NCBI RefSeq assembly: GCF_932526225.1
Contig: NC_064044.1
Coordinates: 67,001-131,000 of the forward strand
Direction: 5' to 3'
DNA from: Nematostella vectensis
Taxonomy: Eukaryota > Cnidaria > Anthozoa > Actiniaria > Edwardsiidae
Length of the DNA: 64,000 nt
Numbering within the stretch: the stretch's first letter is position 1; each line of letters begins with the position of its first letter. Under the pieces are notes generated by a model. It ran no database searches. It had not been told where the DNA came from and saw only the letters and a list, made by a program, of their open reading frames with translations. The translations under genes were made by a program, and so were the position numbers. Below are positions 8,114 through 20,492 of the stretch, in pieces.

Positions 8114-10110
8114 CCTAGGAAGAAACAAAAAACACAAAGCAATGAGTTTGAGGAAGTAAACAAGTATGTGAACTTTAATGATCTATTTAAAGGGGCGCAT
8201 TTTGTACAGGGAAGCATACATAGAATGCTTAACTGGTGGAGAGGGGAGAGGTAACAGTGTATTGAGCATAATGTCAACAATAGCAGGGGGAAGGGAGGGG
8301 CACTCTATATAATATTGCAGTTGTAACTTATTATTAAATAAGTTTGTAACATGTTTTTGTTTATTAAGCAAGGTCTATTCTGAGACAAGCAAACTCGAGT
8401 AAGGCTGTTGAAATAACAGGTGAGTGTTAAAAGAAAAACAATTATCTGATTAGAAAACTACTGTAGATTCCTTTGCACCAAAATAAGAACAAACTTCATT
8501 TCGTTTGTTATTTTTGAGAAACGAGATGAGCTCTACAAGGCCAATAAGAAATATGTATTGTTCATCTAAATTATACAAGTAAATGATAATATTAAAAAAG
8601 AATTACTGTAAGTAATTAGAGTGGTTTTCATTAACTCGTGAAACAAGGTGTGATAGTTACACAGTAATAGTTAGTAAAACACAAAAAAGAACAATAGAAT
8701 CAGATCACAACAAAGTGTAATACGCGAAAGAGTAGTTCACGGGTTAATGAAGGTTTTGACATTTCAACCTTACATCCACATGAAGGTAATGCCTAATATC
8801 GAGTGCCCTACAGTAAGTGTTTTGCAGTCAAGTTGTTTTCTTTTAGTAGGTAAAAAATATTCTAAATAATAGTAATCATAGCTATGGTCACCACTTACAC
8901 ATACAGAACTTGTAATGAAAAGAAAGAAAGAAAAAATATATATATGCAGTCAAACAACAGAATTGCTTGATAACCTTGAATATATCGAATAAAGGACTGC
9001 AAAAAAACATCTTTTGTACTAGTTGCTTGAATTGACCCTTGGCTATTTTTAGCTGAATTCCCCTCCCCCTCTAAAAAGAAAATAATAATAATAATAGAAC
9101 AAAACTAAAAATAAAACAAACACAACAGAGACCCCCCACCAACAATTGTGATATTTATTACACTCCTTTAAAAGGGGAGTGTCATGGTTAAGAGATTTGC
9201 AATAGCTCTAGAGCCCTGACACAATGAACTTCAGTGAAATTCTAATACTGACTTATGAGCTTTTGGTACATGTGGGAGACTTTAAACAAAACAAAACAAA
9301 TGACCACAAACTGTCAATTAACATAGTTTTCAATATCATATTGCATATCATTTAATAAAGTATTAACAGCTTTTAAAAAGTTCAACTGTTTGTAGACACT
9401 GAAAAGCCTACAATAAACACTGACTCCAGACATGCGCAGTACTATGCTGCTGCCCCTTTAAAGTAAAATACAGCTTCACTTAGTCAGCGTAGACAATATT
9501 GCGGATTTTGTCAATATTCTAATATGAATATGTCAATATTCTCCCCCCTTACGTCTTTATTTCTATTTATTTTATTCTTTTCACATGATACCAAAACAGC
9601 GTCTTTTTTCTTCGCTAATTTGATGTCATGTACACAATAAAAGAGATGCGCCCGTGCGCATGGCGAGTCCCCAAGGGACCCAAGACGCCCAAATAGACCT
9701 CTATTTTTTGTCATCCACAATCTCGGCGAGCTGTGCGTGGCGTAACCGTATTACAGGCCTGGGATCCTGGTTATTGTCCTCCCAATTAATGCGCGGGTTG
9801 GGATAACCTTGCAAGAGTGTTGTACAGCATATTCGCTCGGAAATATCGGTGCTTAGAGCCTTCGGGTTCTTCACAGCCTTCCGTAAAAGCCTTGTGCTGC
9901 CGTACCGATGGGGGTAATCCGTATGTATGGTTTCCGTTTTGTTCTTCAGACCGGGTTCGATCCCAGGCCAATGGGCTTTTTTTTAGTTCGTTTTTTTTCC
10001 TTTGTGCTGGACCCCTTTAATCCTGATAGGTTTTGCGCAAAAATAATAAAAAAAAGTGAGTTTGCAAAATAAGCTTGCTAGATTTATTGATTATATGTAT
10101 TCAATTTGTT
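8114..10110 (+). repeat. Satellite unit 2 (type A)
   Basis: Starts CCTAGGAAGAAAC. Type A spacer. B box at 9954-9963. The UUCG hairpin has GAGCC against GGTTC, plus one extra A-T pair outside. The CATTTCGTTT...AAACGAGATG inverted repeat of type A is present. Confidence 0.95.
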
Positions 10111-12114
10111 TCTAGGAAGAAACAAAAAACACAAAGCAAAGAGTTTGAGGAAGTAAACAAGTATGTGAACTTTAATTTTCTATTTAAAGGGGCGCATTTT
10201 GTACAGGGAAGCACACATAGAATGCTTAACTGGTGGAGAGGGGAGAGGTAACAGTTTATTGAGAATAATGTCAACAATAGCAGGGGGAAGGGAGGGGCAC
10301 TCTCTTCATAAAATATTGCAGTTGTTACCTATTATTAAATAAGTTTGTAACATGTCTTTGTTTATTAAGCAAGGTATATTTCTGAGACAAGCAAACTCAA
10401 GTAAGAGCTGTTGAAATAACAGGTGAGTGTTAAAAGAAAAACAATTATCTGATTAGAAAACTACTGTAGATTCCTTTGCACCAAAATAAGAACAAACTTC
10501 ATTTCGTTTGTTATTTTTGAGAAACGAGATGAGCTCTTCAAGGCCAATAAGAAATATGTATTGCTCATCTAAATTATACAAGTAAATGATAATATTAAAA
10601 AAGAATTACTGTAAGTAATTAGAGTGGTTTTCATTAACTCGTGAAACAAGGTGTGATAGTTAAACAGTAATAGTTAGTAAAACACAAAAAAGAACAATAG
10701 AATCAGATCACAACAAAGTGTAATACGCGAAAGAGTAGTTCACGGGTTAATGAAGGTTTTGACATTTCAACCTTACATCCACATGAAGGTAATGCCTAAT
10801 ATCGAGTGCCCTACAGTAAGTGTTTTGCAGTCAAGTTGTTTTCTTTTAGTAGGTAAAAAATATTCTAAATAATAGTAATCATAGCTATGGTCACCACTTA
10901 CACATATAGAACTTGTAATGAAAAGAAAGAAAAAAATATATATATATATGCAGTCAAACAACAGAATTGCATGATAACCTTGAATATATTGAATAAAGGA
11001 CTGCAAAAAAATATCTTTTGTACTAGTTGCTTGAATTGACCATTGGCTATTTTTAGCTGAAATCCCCTCCCCCTCTAAAAAAGAAAATAATAATAATAAT
11101 AGAACAAAACTAAAAAGAAAACAAACACAAAAGAGACCCCCACCAACAATTTTGATTTTTTTTACTTTCCTTTAAAGGGGGAGTGTCATGGTTAAGAGAT
11201 TTGCAATAGCTCTAGAGCCCTGACACAATGAACTTCATTGAAATTCTAATACTGACTTATGAGCTTTTGGTACATGTGGGAGACTTTGAACAAAACAAAA
11301 AAATGACAACAAACTGTCAATTAACATAGTTTTCAATATAATATTGCATATTATTTAATAAGGTATTCACAGCTTTTAAAAAGTTCAACTGTTTGTTGAC
11401 ACTTAAAAGCCTACAATAATCACTGACTCCAGACATGCGCAGTACTATGCTGCTGCCCCTTTAAAGTAAAATACAGCTTTACTTAGTCAGCGCAGACAAA
11501 ATTGCGGATTTTGTCAATATTCTAATATGAAGATGTCAATATTCTCCCCCCTTACGTCTTTATTTCTATTTATTTTATGATTTTCACATGATACCAAAAC
11601 AGCGTCTTTTTTCTTCGCTAATTTGATGTCATGTACACAATAAAAGAGATGCGCCCGTGCGCATGGCGAGTCCCCAAGGGACCCAAGACGCCCAAATAGA
11701 CCTCTATTTTTTGTCATCCACAATCTCGGCGAGCTGTGCGTGGCGTAACCGTATTACAGGCCTGGTATCCTGGTTATTGTCCTCCCCATTAATGCGCGGG
11801 TTGGGATAACCTTGCAAGAGTGTTGTACAGCATATTCGCTCGGAAATATCGGTGCTTGGGGCCTTCGGGTCCTTTACAGCCTTCCGTAAAAGCTTTGTGC
11901 TGCCATACCGATTGGGTAATCCGTATGTATGGTTTCCGTTTTGTTCTTCAGACCGGGTTCGATCCCAGGCCAATGGGCTTTTTTTTTTAGTTCGTTTTTT
12001 TTTCTTTGTGCTGGACCCCCTTAATCCTGATAGGTTTTGCGCAAAAATAATAAAAAAAAGTGAGTTTGCAAAATAAGCTTGCTAGATTTATTGATTATAT
12101 GTATTCAATTTGTT
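10111..12114 (+). repeat. Satellite unit 3 (A/B hybrid)
   Basis: Starts TCTAGG. The first 200 bp mix A-type (TTTAAAGGGGCGC) and B-type (CTCTCTTCATA) markers. Its RNA island is B-like, with hairpin strand GGTCC giving a G-C pair. The closing helix has one mismatch (GGCCTGGTATC, 11759-11769). B box at 11956-11965. Confidence 0.95.
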
Positions 12115-14113
12115 CCTAGGAAGAAACAAAAAACACAAAGCAAAGAGTTTGAGGAAGTAAACAAGTATGTGAACTTTAATGATCTATTTAAAGGGGCGCA
12201 TTTTGTACAGGGAAGCATACATAGAATGCTTAACTGGTGGAGAGGGGAGAGGTAACAGTGTATTGAGCATAATGTCAACAATAGCAGGGGGAAGGGAGGG
12301 GCACTCTATATAATATTGCAGTTGTAACTTATTATTAAATAAGTTTGTAACATGTCTTTGTTTATTAAGCAAGGTCTATTCTGAGACAAGCAAACTCGAG
12401 TAAGGCTGTTGAAATAACAGGTGAGTGTTAAAAGAAAAACAATTATCTGATTAGAAAACTACTGTAGATTCCTTTGCACCAAAATAAGAACAAACTTCAT
12501 TTCGTTTGTTATTTTTGAGAAACGAGATGAGCTCTACAAGGCCAATAAGAAATATGTATTGCTCATCTAAATTATACAAGTAAATGATAATATTAAAAAA
12601 GAATTACTGTAACTAATTAGAGTGGTTTTCATTAACTCGTGAAACAAGGTGTGATAGTTAAACAGTAATAGTTAGTAAAACACAAAAAAGAACAATAGAA
12701 TCAGATCACAACAAAGTGTAATACGCGAAAGAGTAGTTCACGGGTTAATGAAGGTTTTGACGTTTCAACCTTACATCCACATGAAGGTAATGCCTAATAT
12801 CGAGTGCCCTACAGTAAGTGTTTTGCAGTCAAGTTGTTTTCTTTTAGTAGGTAAAAAATATTCTAAATAATAGTAATCATAGCTATGGTCACCACTTACA
12901 CATATAGAACTTGTAATGAAAAGAAAGAAAACAATATATATATATATGCAGTCAAACAACAGAATTGCTTGATAACCTTGAATATATCGAATAAAGGACT
13001 GCAAAAAAACATCTTTTGTACTAGTTGCTTGAATTGACCCTTGGCTATTTTTAGCTGAATTCCCCTCCCCCTCTAAAAAGAAAATAATAATAATAATAGA
13101 ACAAAACTAAAAATAAAACAAACACAACAGAGACCCCCCACCAACAATTGTGATATTTGTTACACTCCTTTAAAAGGGGAGTGTCATGGTTAAGAGATTT
13201 GCAATAGCTCTATAGCCCTGACACAATGAACTTCAGTGAAATTCTAATACTGACTTATGAGCTTTTGGTACATGTGGGAGACTTTAAACAAAACAAAACA
13301 AATGACCACAAACTGTCAATTAACATAGTTTTCAATATCATATTGCATATCATTTAATAAAGTATTAACAGCTTTTAAAAAGTTCAACTGTTTGTAGACA
13401 CTGAAAAGCCTACAATAAACACTGACTCCAGACATGCGCAGTACTATGCTGCTGCCCCTTTAAAGTAAAATACAGCTTCACTTAATCAGCGTAGAGAATA
13501 TTGCGGATTTTGTCAATATTCTAATATGAATATGTCAATATTCTCCCCCCTTACGTCTTTATTTCTATTTATTTTATTCTTTTCACATGATACCAAAACA
13601 GCGTCTTTTTTCTTCGCTAATTTGATGTCATGTACACAATAAAAGAGATGCGCCCGTGCGCATGGCGAGTCCCCAAGGGACCCAAGACGCCCAAATAGAC
13701 CTCTATTTTTTGTCATCCACAATCTCGGCGAGCTGTGCGTGGCGTAACCGTATTACAGGCCTGGGATCCTGGTTATTGTCCTCCCAATTAATGCGCGGGT
13801 TGGGATAACCTTGCAAGAGTGTTGTACAGCATATTCGCTCGGAAATATCGGTGCTTGGAGCCTTCGGGTTCTTCACAGCCTTCCGTAAAAGCCTTGTGCT
13901 GCCGTACCGATGGGGGTAATCCGTATGTATGGTTTCCGTTTTGTTCTTCAGACCGGGTTCGATCCCAGGCCAATGGGCTTTTTTTTAGTTCGTTTTTTTT
14001 CCTTTGTGCTGGACCCCTTTAATCCTGATAGGTTTTGCGCAAAAATAATAAAAAAAAAGTGAGTTTGCAAAATAAGCTTGCTAGATTTATTGATTATATG
14101 TATTCAATTTGTT
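12115..14113 (+). repeat. Satellite unit 4 (type A)
   Basis: Type A spacer, very close to unit 2. B box at 13956-13965. Units 2 and 4 also share GTACCGATGGGGG before the B box. Confidence 0.95.
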
Positions 14114-16116
14114 TCTAGGAAGAAACAAAAAACACAAAGCAAAGAGTTTGAGGAAGTAAACAAGTATGTGAACTTTAATGTTCTATTTGAAGGGGTGCAT
14201 TTTGTACAGGGAAGCACACATAGAATGCTTAACTGGTGGAGAGGGAAGAGGTAAAAGTTTTTTGAGCATAATTTCAACAATAGCAGGGGGAAGAGAGGGG
14301 CACTCTCTTCATACAATATTGCAGTTGTTACCTATTATTAAATAAGTTTGTAACATGTCTTTGTTTATTAAGCAAGGTCAATTTCTGAGACAAGCAAACT
14401 CAAGTAAGGCTGTTGAAATAACAGGTGAGTGTTAAAAGAAAAACAATTATCTGATTAGAAAACTACTGTAGATTCCTTTGCACCAAAATAAGAACAAACT
14501 TCATTTTGTTTGTTATTTATGAGGAACGAGATGAGCTCTAGAAAGCCATAAAGAAATATGTATTGCTCATCTAAATTATACAAGTAAATGATAATATTGA
14601 AAAAGAACTACTGTAAGTAATTAGAGTGGTTTTCATTAACCCGTGAAACAAAGTGTGATAGTTAAACGGTAATAGTTAGTAAAACACAAAAAAGAACAAT
14701 AGAATCAGATCACCACAAAGTGTAATACGCTAAAGCGTAGTTCACGGGTTAATGAAGGTTTTGACATTTCAACCTTACATCCACATGAAAGTAATGCCTA
14801 ATATCGAGTGCCCTACAGTAAGTGTTTTGCAGTCAAGTTGTTTTCTGTTAGTAGGTAAAAAAATATTCTAAATAATAGTAATCATAGCTATGGTCACCAC
14901 TTACACATACAGAACTTGTAATGAAAAGAAAGAAAGAAAAAATATATATATGCAGTCAAACAACAGAATTGCATGATAACCTTGAATATATTGAATAAAG
15001 GACTGCAAAAAAACATCTTTTGTACTAGTTGCTTGAATTGACCCTTGGCTATTTTTAGCTGAATTCCCCTCCCCCTCTAAAAAAGAAAATAATAATAATA
15101 ATAGAACAAAACTAAAAGAAAACAAACATAACAGAGACCCCCACCAACAATTTTGATTTTTTTTACTTTCCTTTAAAAGGGGAGTGTCATGGTTAAGAGA
15201 TTTGCAATAGCTCTAGAGCCCTGACACAATGAACTTCAGTGAAATTCTAATACTGACTTATGAGCTTTTGGTACATGTGGGAGACTTTAAACAAAACAAA
15301 ACAAATGACCACAAACTGTCAATTAACATAGTTTTCAATATAATATTGCATATTATTTAATAAGGTATTCACAGCTTTTAAAAAGTTCAACTGTTTGTTG
15401 ACACTTAAAAGCCTACAATAAACACTGACTCCAGACATGCGCAGTACTATGCTGCTGCCCCTTTAAAGTAAAATACAGCTTCACTTAGCCAGCGTAGACA
15501 ATATTGCGGATTATGTCAATATTCTAATATGAATATGTCAATATTCTCCCCCCTTACGTCTTTATTTCTATTTATTTTATGCTTTTCACATGATACCAAA
15601 ACAGCGTCTTTTTTCTTCGCTAATTTGATGTCATGTACACAATAAAAGAGATGCGCCCGTGCGCATGGCGAGTCCCCAAGGGACCCAAGACGCCCAAATA
15701 GACCTCTATTTTTTGTCATCCACAATCTCGGCGAGCTGTGCGTGGCGTAACCGTATTACAGGCCTGGGATCCTGGTTATTGTCCTCCCAATTAATGCGCG
15801 GGTTGGGATAACCTTGCAAGAGTGTTGTACAGCATATTCGCTCGGAAATATCGGTGCTTGGAGCCTTCGGGTTCTTCACAGCCTTCCGTAAAAGCCTTGT
15901 GCTGCCATACCGATAGGGGTAATCCGTATGTATGGTTTCCGTTTTGTTCTTCAGACCGGGTTCGATCCCAGGCCAATGGGCTTTTTTTTAAGTTCGTTTT
16001 TTTTCCTTTGTGCTGGACCCCTTTAATCCTGATAGGTTTTGCGCAAAAATAATAAAAAAAAGTGAGTTTGCAAAATAAGCTTGCTAGATTTATTGATTAT
16101 ATGTATTCAATTTGTT
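14114..16116 (+). repeat. Satellite unit 5 (type B spacer, A-like RNA island)
   Basis: Starts TCTAGG. It has the B-type TTTGAAGGGGTGC and CTCTCTTCATA in the first 200 bp but the A-type GAGCC hairpin arm in the island, so it is recombinant. B box at 15959-15968. Confidence 0.95.
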
Positions 16117-18486
16117 CCTAGGAAGAAACAAAAAACACAAAGCAAAGAGTTTGAGGAAGTAAACAAGTATGTGAACTTTAATGATCTATTTAAAGGGGCG
16201 CATTTTGTACAGGGAAGCATACATAGAATGCTTAACTGGTGGAGAGGGGAGAGGTAACAGTGTATTGAGCATAATGTCAACAATAGCAGGGGGAAGGGAG
16301 GGGCACTCTATATAATATTGCAGTTGTAACTTATTATTAAATAAGTTTGTAACATGTCTTTGTTTATTAAGCAAGGTCTATTCTGAGACAAGCAAACTCG
16401 AGTAAGGCTGTTGAAATAACAGGTGAGTGTTAAAAGAAAAACAATTATCTGATTAGAAAACTACTGTAGATTCCTTTGCACCAAAATAAGAACAAACTTC
16501 ATTTCGTTTGTTATTTTTGAGAAACGAGATGAGCTCTACAAGGCCAATAAGAAATATGTATTGTTCATCTAAATTATACAAGTAAATGATAATATTAAAA
16601 AAGAATTAATGTAAGTAATTAGAGTGGTTTTCATTAACTCGTGAAACAAGGTGTGATAGTTACACAGTAATAGTTAGTAAAACACAAAAAAGAACAATAG
16701 AATCAGATCACAACAAAGTGTAATACGCGAAAGAGTAGTTCACGGGTTAATGAAGGTTTTGACATTTCAACCTTACATCCACATGAAGGTAATGCCTAAT
16801 ATCGAGTGCCCTACAGTAAGTGTTTTGCAGTCAAGTTGTTTTCTTTTAGTAGGTAAAAAATATTCTAAATAATAGTAATCATAGCTATGGTCACCACTTA
16901 CACATATAGAACTTGTAATGAAAAGAAGGAAAAAAAATATATATACATGCAGTCAAACAACAGAATTGCTTGATAACCTTGAATATATCGAATAAAGGAC
17001 TGCAAAAAAACATCTTTTGTACTAGTTGCTTGAATTGACCCTTGGCTATTTTTAGCTGAATTCCCCTCCCCCTCTAAAAAGAAAATAATAATAATAATAG
17101 AACAAAACTAAAAAGAAAACAAACACAACAGAGACCCCTCACCAACAATTGTGATATTTGTTACACTCCTTTAAAAGGGGAGTGTCATGGTTAAGAGATT
17201 TGCAATAGCTCTATAGCCCTGACACAATGAACTTCAGTGAAATTCTAATACTGACTTATGAGCTTTTGGTACATGTGGGAGACTTTAAACAAAACAAAAC
17301 AAATGACCACAAACTGTCAATTAACATAGTTTTCAATATCATATTGCATATCATTTAATAAAGTATTAACAGCTTTTAAAAAGTTCAACTGTTTGTAGAC
17401 ACTGAAAAGCCTACAATAAACACTGACTCCAGACCTGCGCAGTACTATGCTGCTGCCCCTTTAAAGTAAAATACAGCTTCATTAAGTCAGCGTAGACAAT
17501 ATTGCGGATTTTGTCAATATTCTAATATGAATATGTCAATATTCTCCCCCCTTACGTCTTTATTTCTATTTATTTTATGATTTTCACATGATACCAAAAC
17601 AGCGTCTTTTTTCTTCGCTAATTTGATTTCATGTACACAATAAAAGAGATGCGCCCGTGCGCATGGCGAGTCCCCAAGGGACCCAAGACGCCCAAATAGA
17701 CCTCTATTTTTTGTCATCCACAATCTCGGCGAGCTGTGCGTGGCGTAACCGTATTACAGGCCTGGGATCCTGGTTATTGTCCTCCCAATTAATGCGCGGG
17801 TTGGGATAACCTTGCAAGAGTGTTGTACAGCATATTCGCTCGGAAATATCGGTGCTAGTCAGCGTAGACAAAATTGCGGATTTTGTCAATATTCTAATAT
17901 GAAGATGTCAATATTCTCCCCCCTAACGTCTTTATTTCTATTTATTTTATGATTTTCACATGATACCAAAACAGCGTCTTTTTTCTTCGCTAATTTGATG
18001 TCATGTACACAATAAAAGAGATGCGCCCGTGCGCATGGCGAGTCCCCAAGGGACCCAAGACGCCCAAATAGACCTCTATTTTTTGTCATCCACAATCTCG
18101 GCGAGCTGTGCGTGGCGTAACCGTATTACAGGCCTGGGATCCTGGTTATTGTCCTCCCCATTAATGCGCGGGTTGGGATAACCTTGCAAGAGTGTTGTAC
18201 AGCATATTCGCTCGGAAATATCGGTGCTTGGGGCCTTCGGGTTCTTTACAGCCTTCCGTAAAAGCTTTGTGCTGCCATACCGATTGGGTAATCCGTATGT
18301 ATGGTTTCCGTTTTGTTCTTCAGACCGGGTTCGATCCCAGGCCAATGGGCTTTTTTTTTTAGTTCGTTTTTTTTTCTGTGTGCTGGACCCCCTTAATCCT
18401 GATAGGTTTTGCGCAAAAATAATAAAAAAAAGTGAGTTTGCAAAATAAGCTTGCTAGATTTATTGATTATATGTATTCAATTTGTT
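16117..18486 (+). repeat. Satellite unit 6 with a 372-bp partial duplication
   Basis: Type A spacer. The RNA island breaks off after GGTGCT at about 17856 and sequence restarts upstream of the island at AGTCAGCGTAGAC. The second island is complete (B box 18328-18337). The broken island carries the A-type GAATATGTC and the second the B-type GAAGATGTC. Confidence 0.95.
17725..17856 (+). pseudogene. Truncated copy of the candidate RNA in unit 6
   Basis: It has the A-box-like site, the 5' strand of the closing helix and the GGTTAT/ATAACC stem, but ends at GGTGCT before the UUCG hairpin. It therefore lacks the B box, the 3' closing strand and the T tract, and could not make the full RNA. Confidence 0.5.
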
Positions 18487-20492
18487 CCTAGGAAGTTAAC
18501 AAAAAACACAAAGCAAAGAGTTTGAGGAAGTAAACAAGTATGTGAACTTTAATGTTCTATTTGAAGGGGTGCATTTTGTACAGGGAAGCATACATAGAAT
18601 GCTTAACTGGTGGAGAGGGAAGAGGTAAAAGTTTATTGAGCATAATTTCAACAATAGCAGGGGGAAGAGAGGGGCACTCTCTTCATACAATATTGCAGTT
18701 GTTACCTATTATTAAATAAGTTTGTAACATGTCTTTGTTTATTAAGCAAGGTCTATTTCTGAGACAAGCAAACTCAAGTAAGGCTGTTGAAATAACAGGT
18801 GAGTGTTAAAAGAAAAACAATTATCTGATTAGAAAACTACTGTAGATTCCTTTGCACCAAAATAAGAACAAACTTCATTTTCTTTGTTATTTATGAGGAA
18901 CGAGATGAGCTCTACAAAGCCATAAAGAAATATGTATTGCTCATCTAAATTATACAAGTAAATAATAATATTAAAACAGAACTACTGTAAGTAATTAGAG
19001 TGGTTTTCATTAACCCGTGAAACAAAGTGTGATAGTTAAACGGTAATAGTTAGTAAAACACAAAAAAGTACAATAGAATCAGATCACCACAAAGTGTAAT
19101 ACGCTAAAGCGTAGTTCACGGGTTAATGAAGGTTTTGACATTTCAACCTTACATCCACATGAAAGTAATGCCTAATATCGAGTGCCCTACAGTAAGTGTT
19201 TTGCAGTCAAGTTGTTTTCTGTTAGTAGGTAAAAAAATATTCTAAATAATAGTAATCATAGCTATGGTCACCACTTACACATATAGAACTTGTAATGAAA
19301 AGAAAGAAAAAAAAAATATATATATATGCAGTCAAACAACAGAATTGCATGATAACCTTGAATATATTGAATAAAGGACTGCAAAAAAACATCTTTTGTA
19401 CTAGTTGCTTGAATTGACCCTTGGCTATTTTTAGCTGAATTCCCCTCCCCCTCTAAAAAGAAAATAATAATAATAATAGAACAAAACTAAAAAGAAAACA
19501 AACATAACAGAGACCCCCAAAAACAATTTTGATTTTTTTTACTTTCCTTTTAAAAGGGGAGTGTCATGGTTAAGAGATTTGCAATAGCTCTAGAGCCCTG
19601 ACACAATGAACTTCAGTGAAATTCTAATACTGACTTATGAGCTTTTGGTACATGTGGGAGACTTTAAACAAAACAAAAAAAAATGACCACAAACTGTCAA
19701 TTAACATAGTTTTCAATATAATATTGCATATTATTTAATAAGGTATTCACAGCTTTTAAAAAGTTCAACTGTTTTTGACACTTAAAAGCCTACAATAATC
19801 ACTGACTCCAGACATGCGCAGTACTATGCTGCTGCCCCTTTAAAGTAAAATACACTTTACCTACTCAGCGTAGACAAAATTGCGAATTTTGTCAATATTC
19901 TAATATGAAGATGTCAATATTCTCCCCCCTTACGTCTTTATTTCTATTTATCTTATGATTTTCACATGATACCAAAACAGCGTCTATTTTCTTCTCTAAT
20001 TTGATGTCATGTACACAATAAAAGAGATGGGCCCGTGCGCATGGCGAGTCCCCAAGGGACCCAAGACGCCCAAATAGACCTCTATTTTTTGTCATCCACA
20101 ATCTCGGCGAGCTGTGCGTGGCGTAACCGTATTACAGGCCTGGGATCCTGGTTATTGTCCTCCCCATTAATGCCTGGGTTGGGATAACTTTGCAAGAGTG
20201 TTGTACAGCATATTCGCTCGGAAATATCGGTGCTTGGGGCCTTCGGGTTCTTTACAGCCTTCCGTAAAAGCCTTGTGCTGCCACACCGATTGGGTAACCC
20301 GTATGTATGGTTTCCGTTTTGTTCTTCAGACCGGGTTCGATCCCAGGCCAATGGGCTTTTTTTTTTAGTTCGTTTTTTTTTTCTGTGTGCTGGACCCCCT
20401 TAATCCTGATAGGTTTTGCGCAAAAATAATAAAAAAAGTGAGTTTGCAAAATAAGCTTGCTAGATTTATTGATTATATGTATTCAATTTGTT
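18487..20492 (+). repeat. Satellite unit 7 (first of the homogeneous type B block)
   Basis: Starts CCTAGGAAGTTAAC, the head kept by all later units. Shares CTACTCAGCG and ATGCCTGGG with unit 13 only. B box at 20334-20343. Confidence 0.95.

Noticed and set aside
17886-18095. Minus-strand 69-codon frame repeated in units 1-23
   Set aside because: Lost in units 24-28. The differences between copies are mostly amino-acid changing (for example AKKK/EKKI/ERKI), and it overlaps the RNA-like hairpin block. Its persistence reflects array identity, not selection.
18076-18345. Minus-strand 89-codon frame antisense to the candidate RNA
   Set aside because: A stop (from AACCCTTATG) interrupts it in units 11, 12, 18, 19, 21 and 23, and it is frameshifted or altered in units 1, 2, 4 and 5. 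The GIEPG-like segment is the well-known antisense reading of a B box.
18496-18690. Minus-strand 64-codon hydrophobic frame at the unit start
   Set aside because: Leucine- and cysteine-rich low-complexity reading of AT-rich DNA. Type A units do not keep it and there is no domain or start context.
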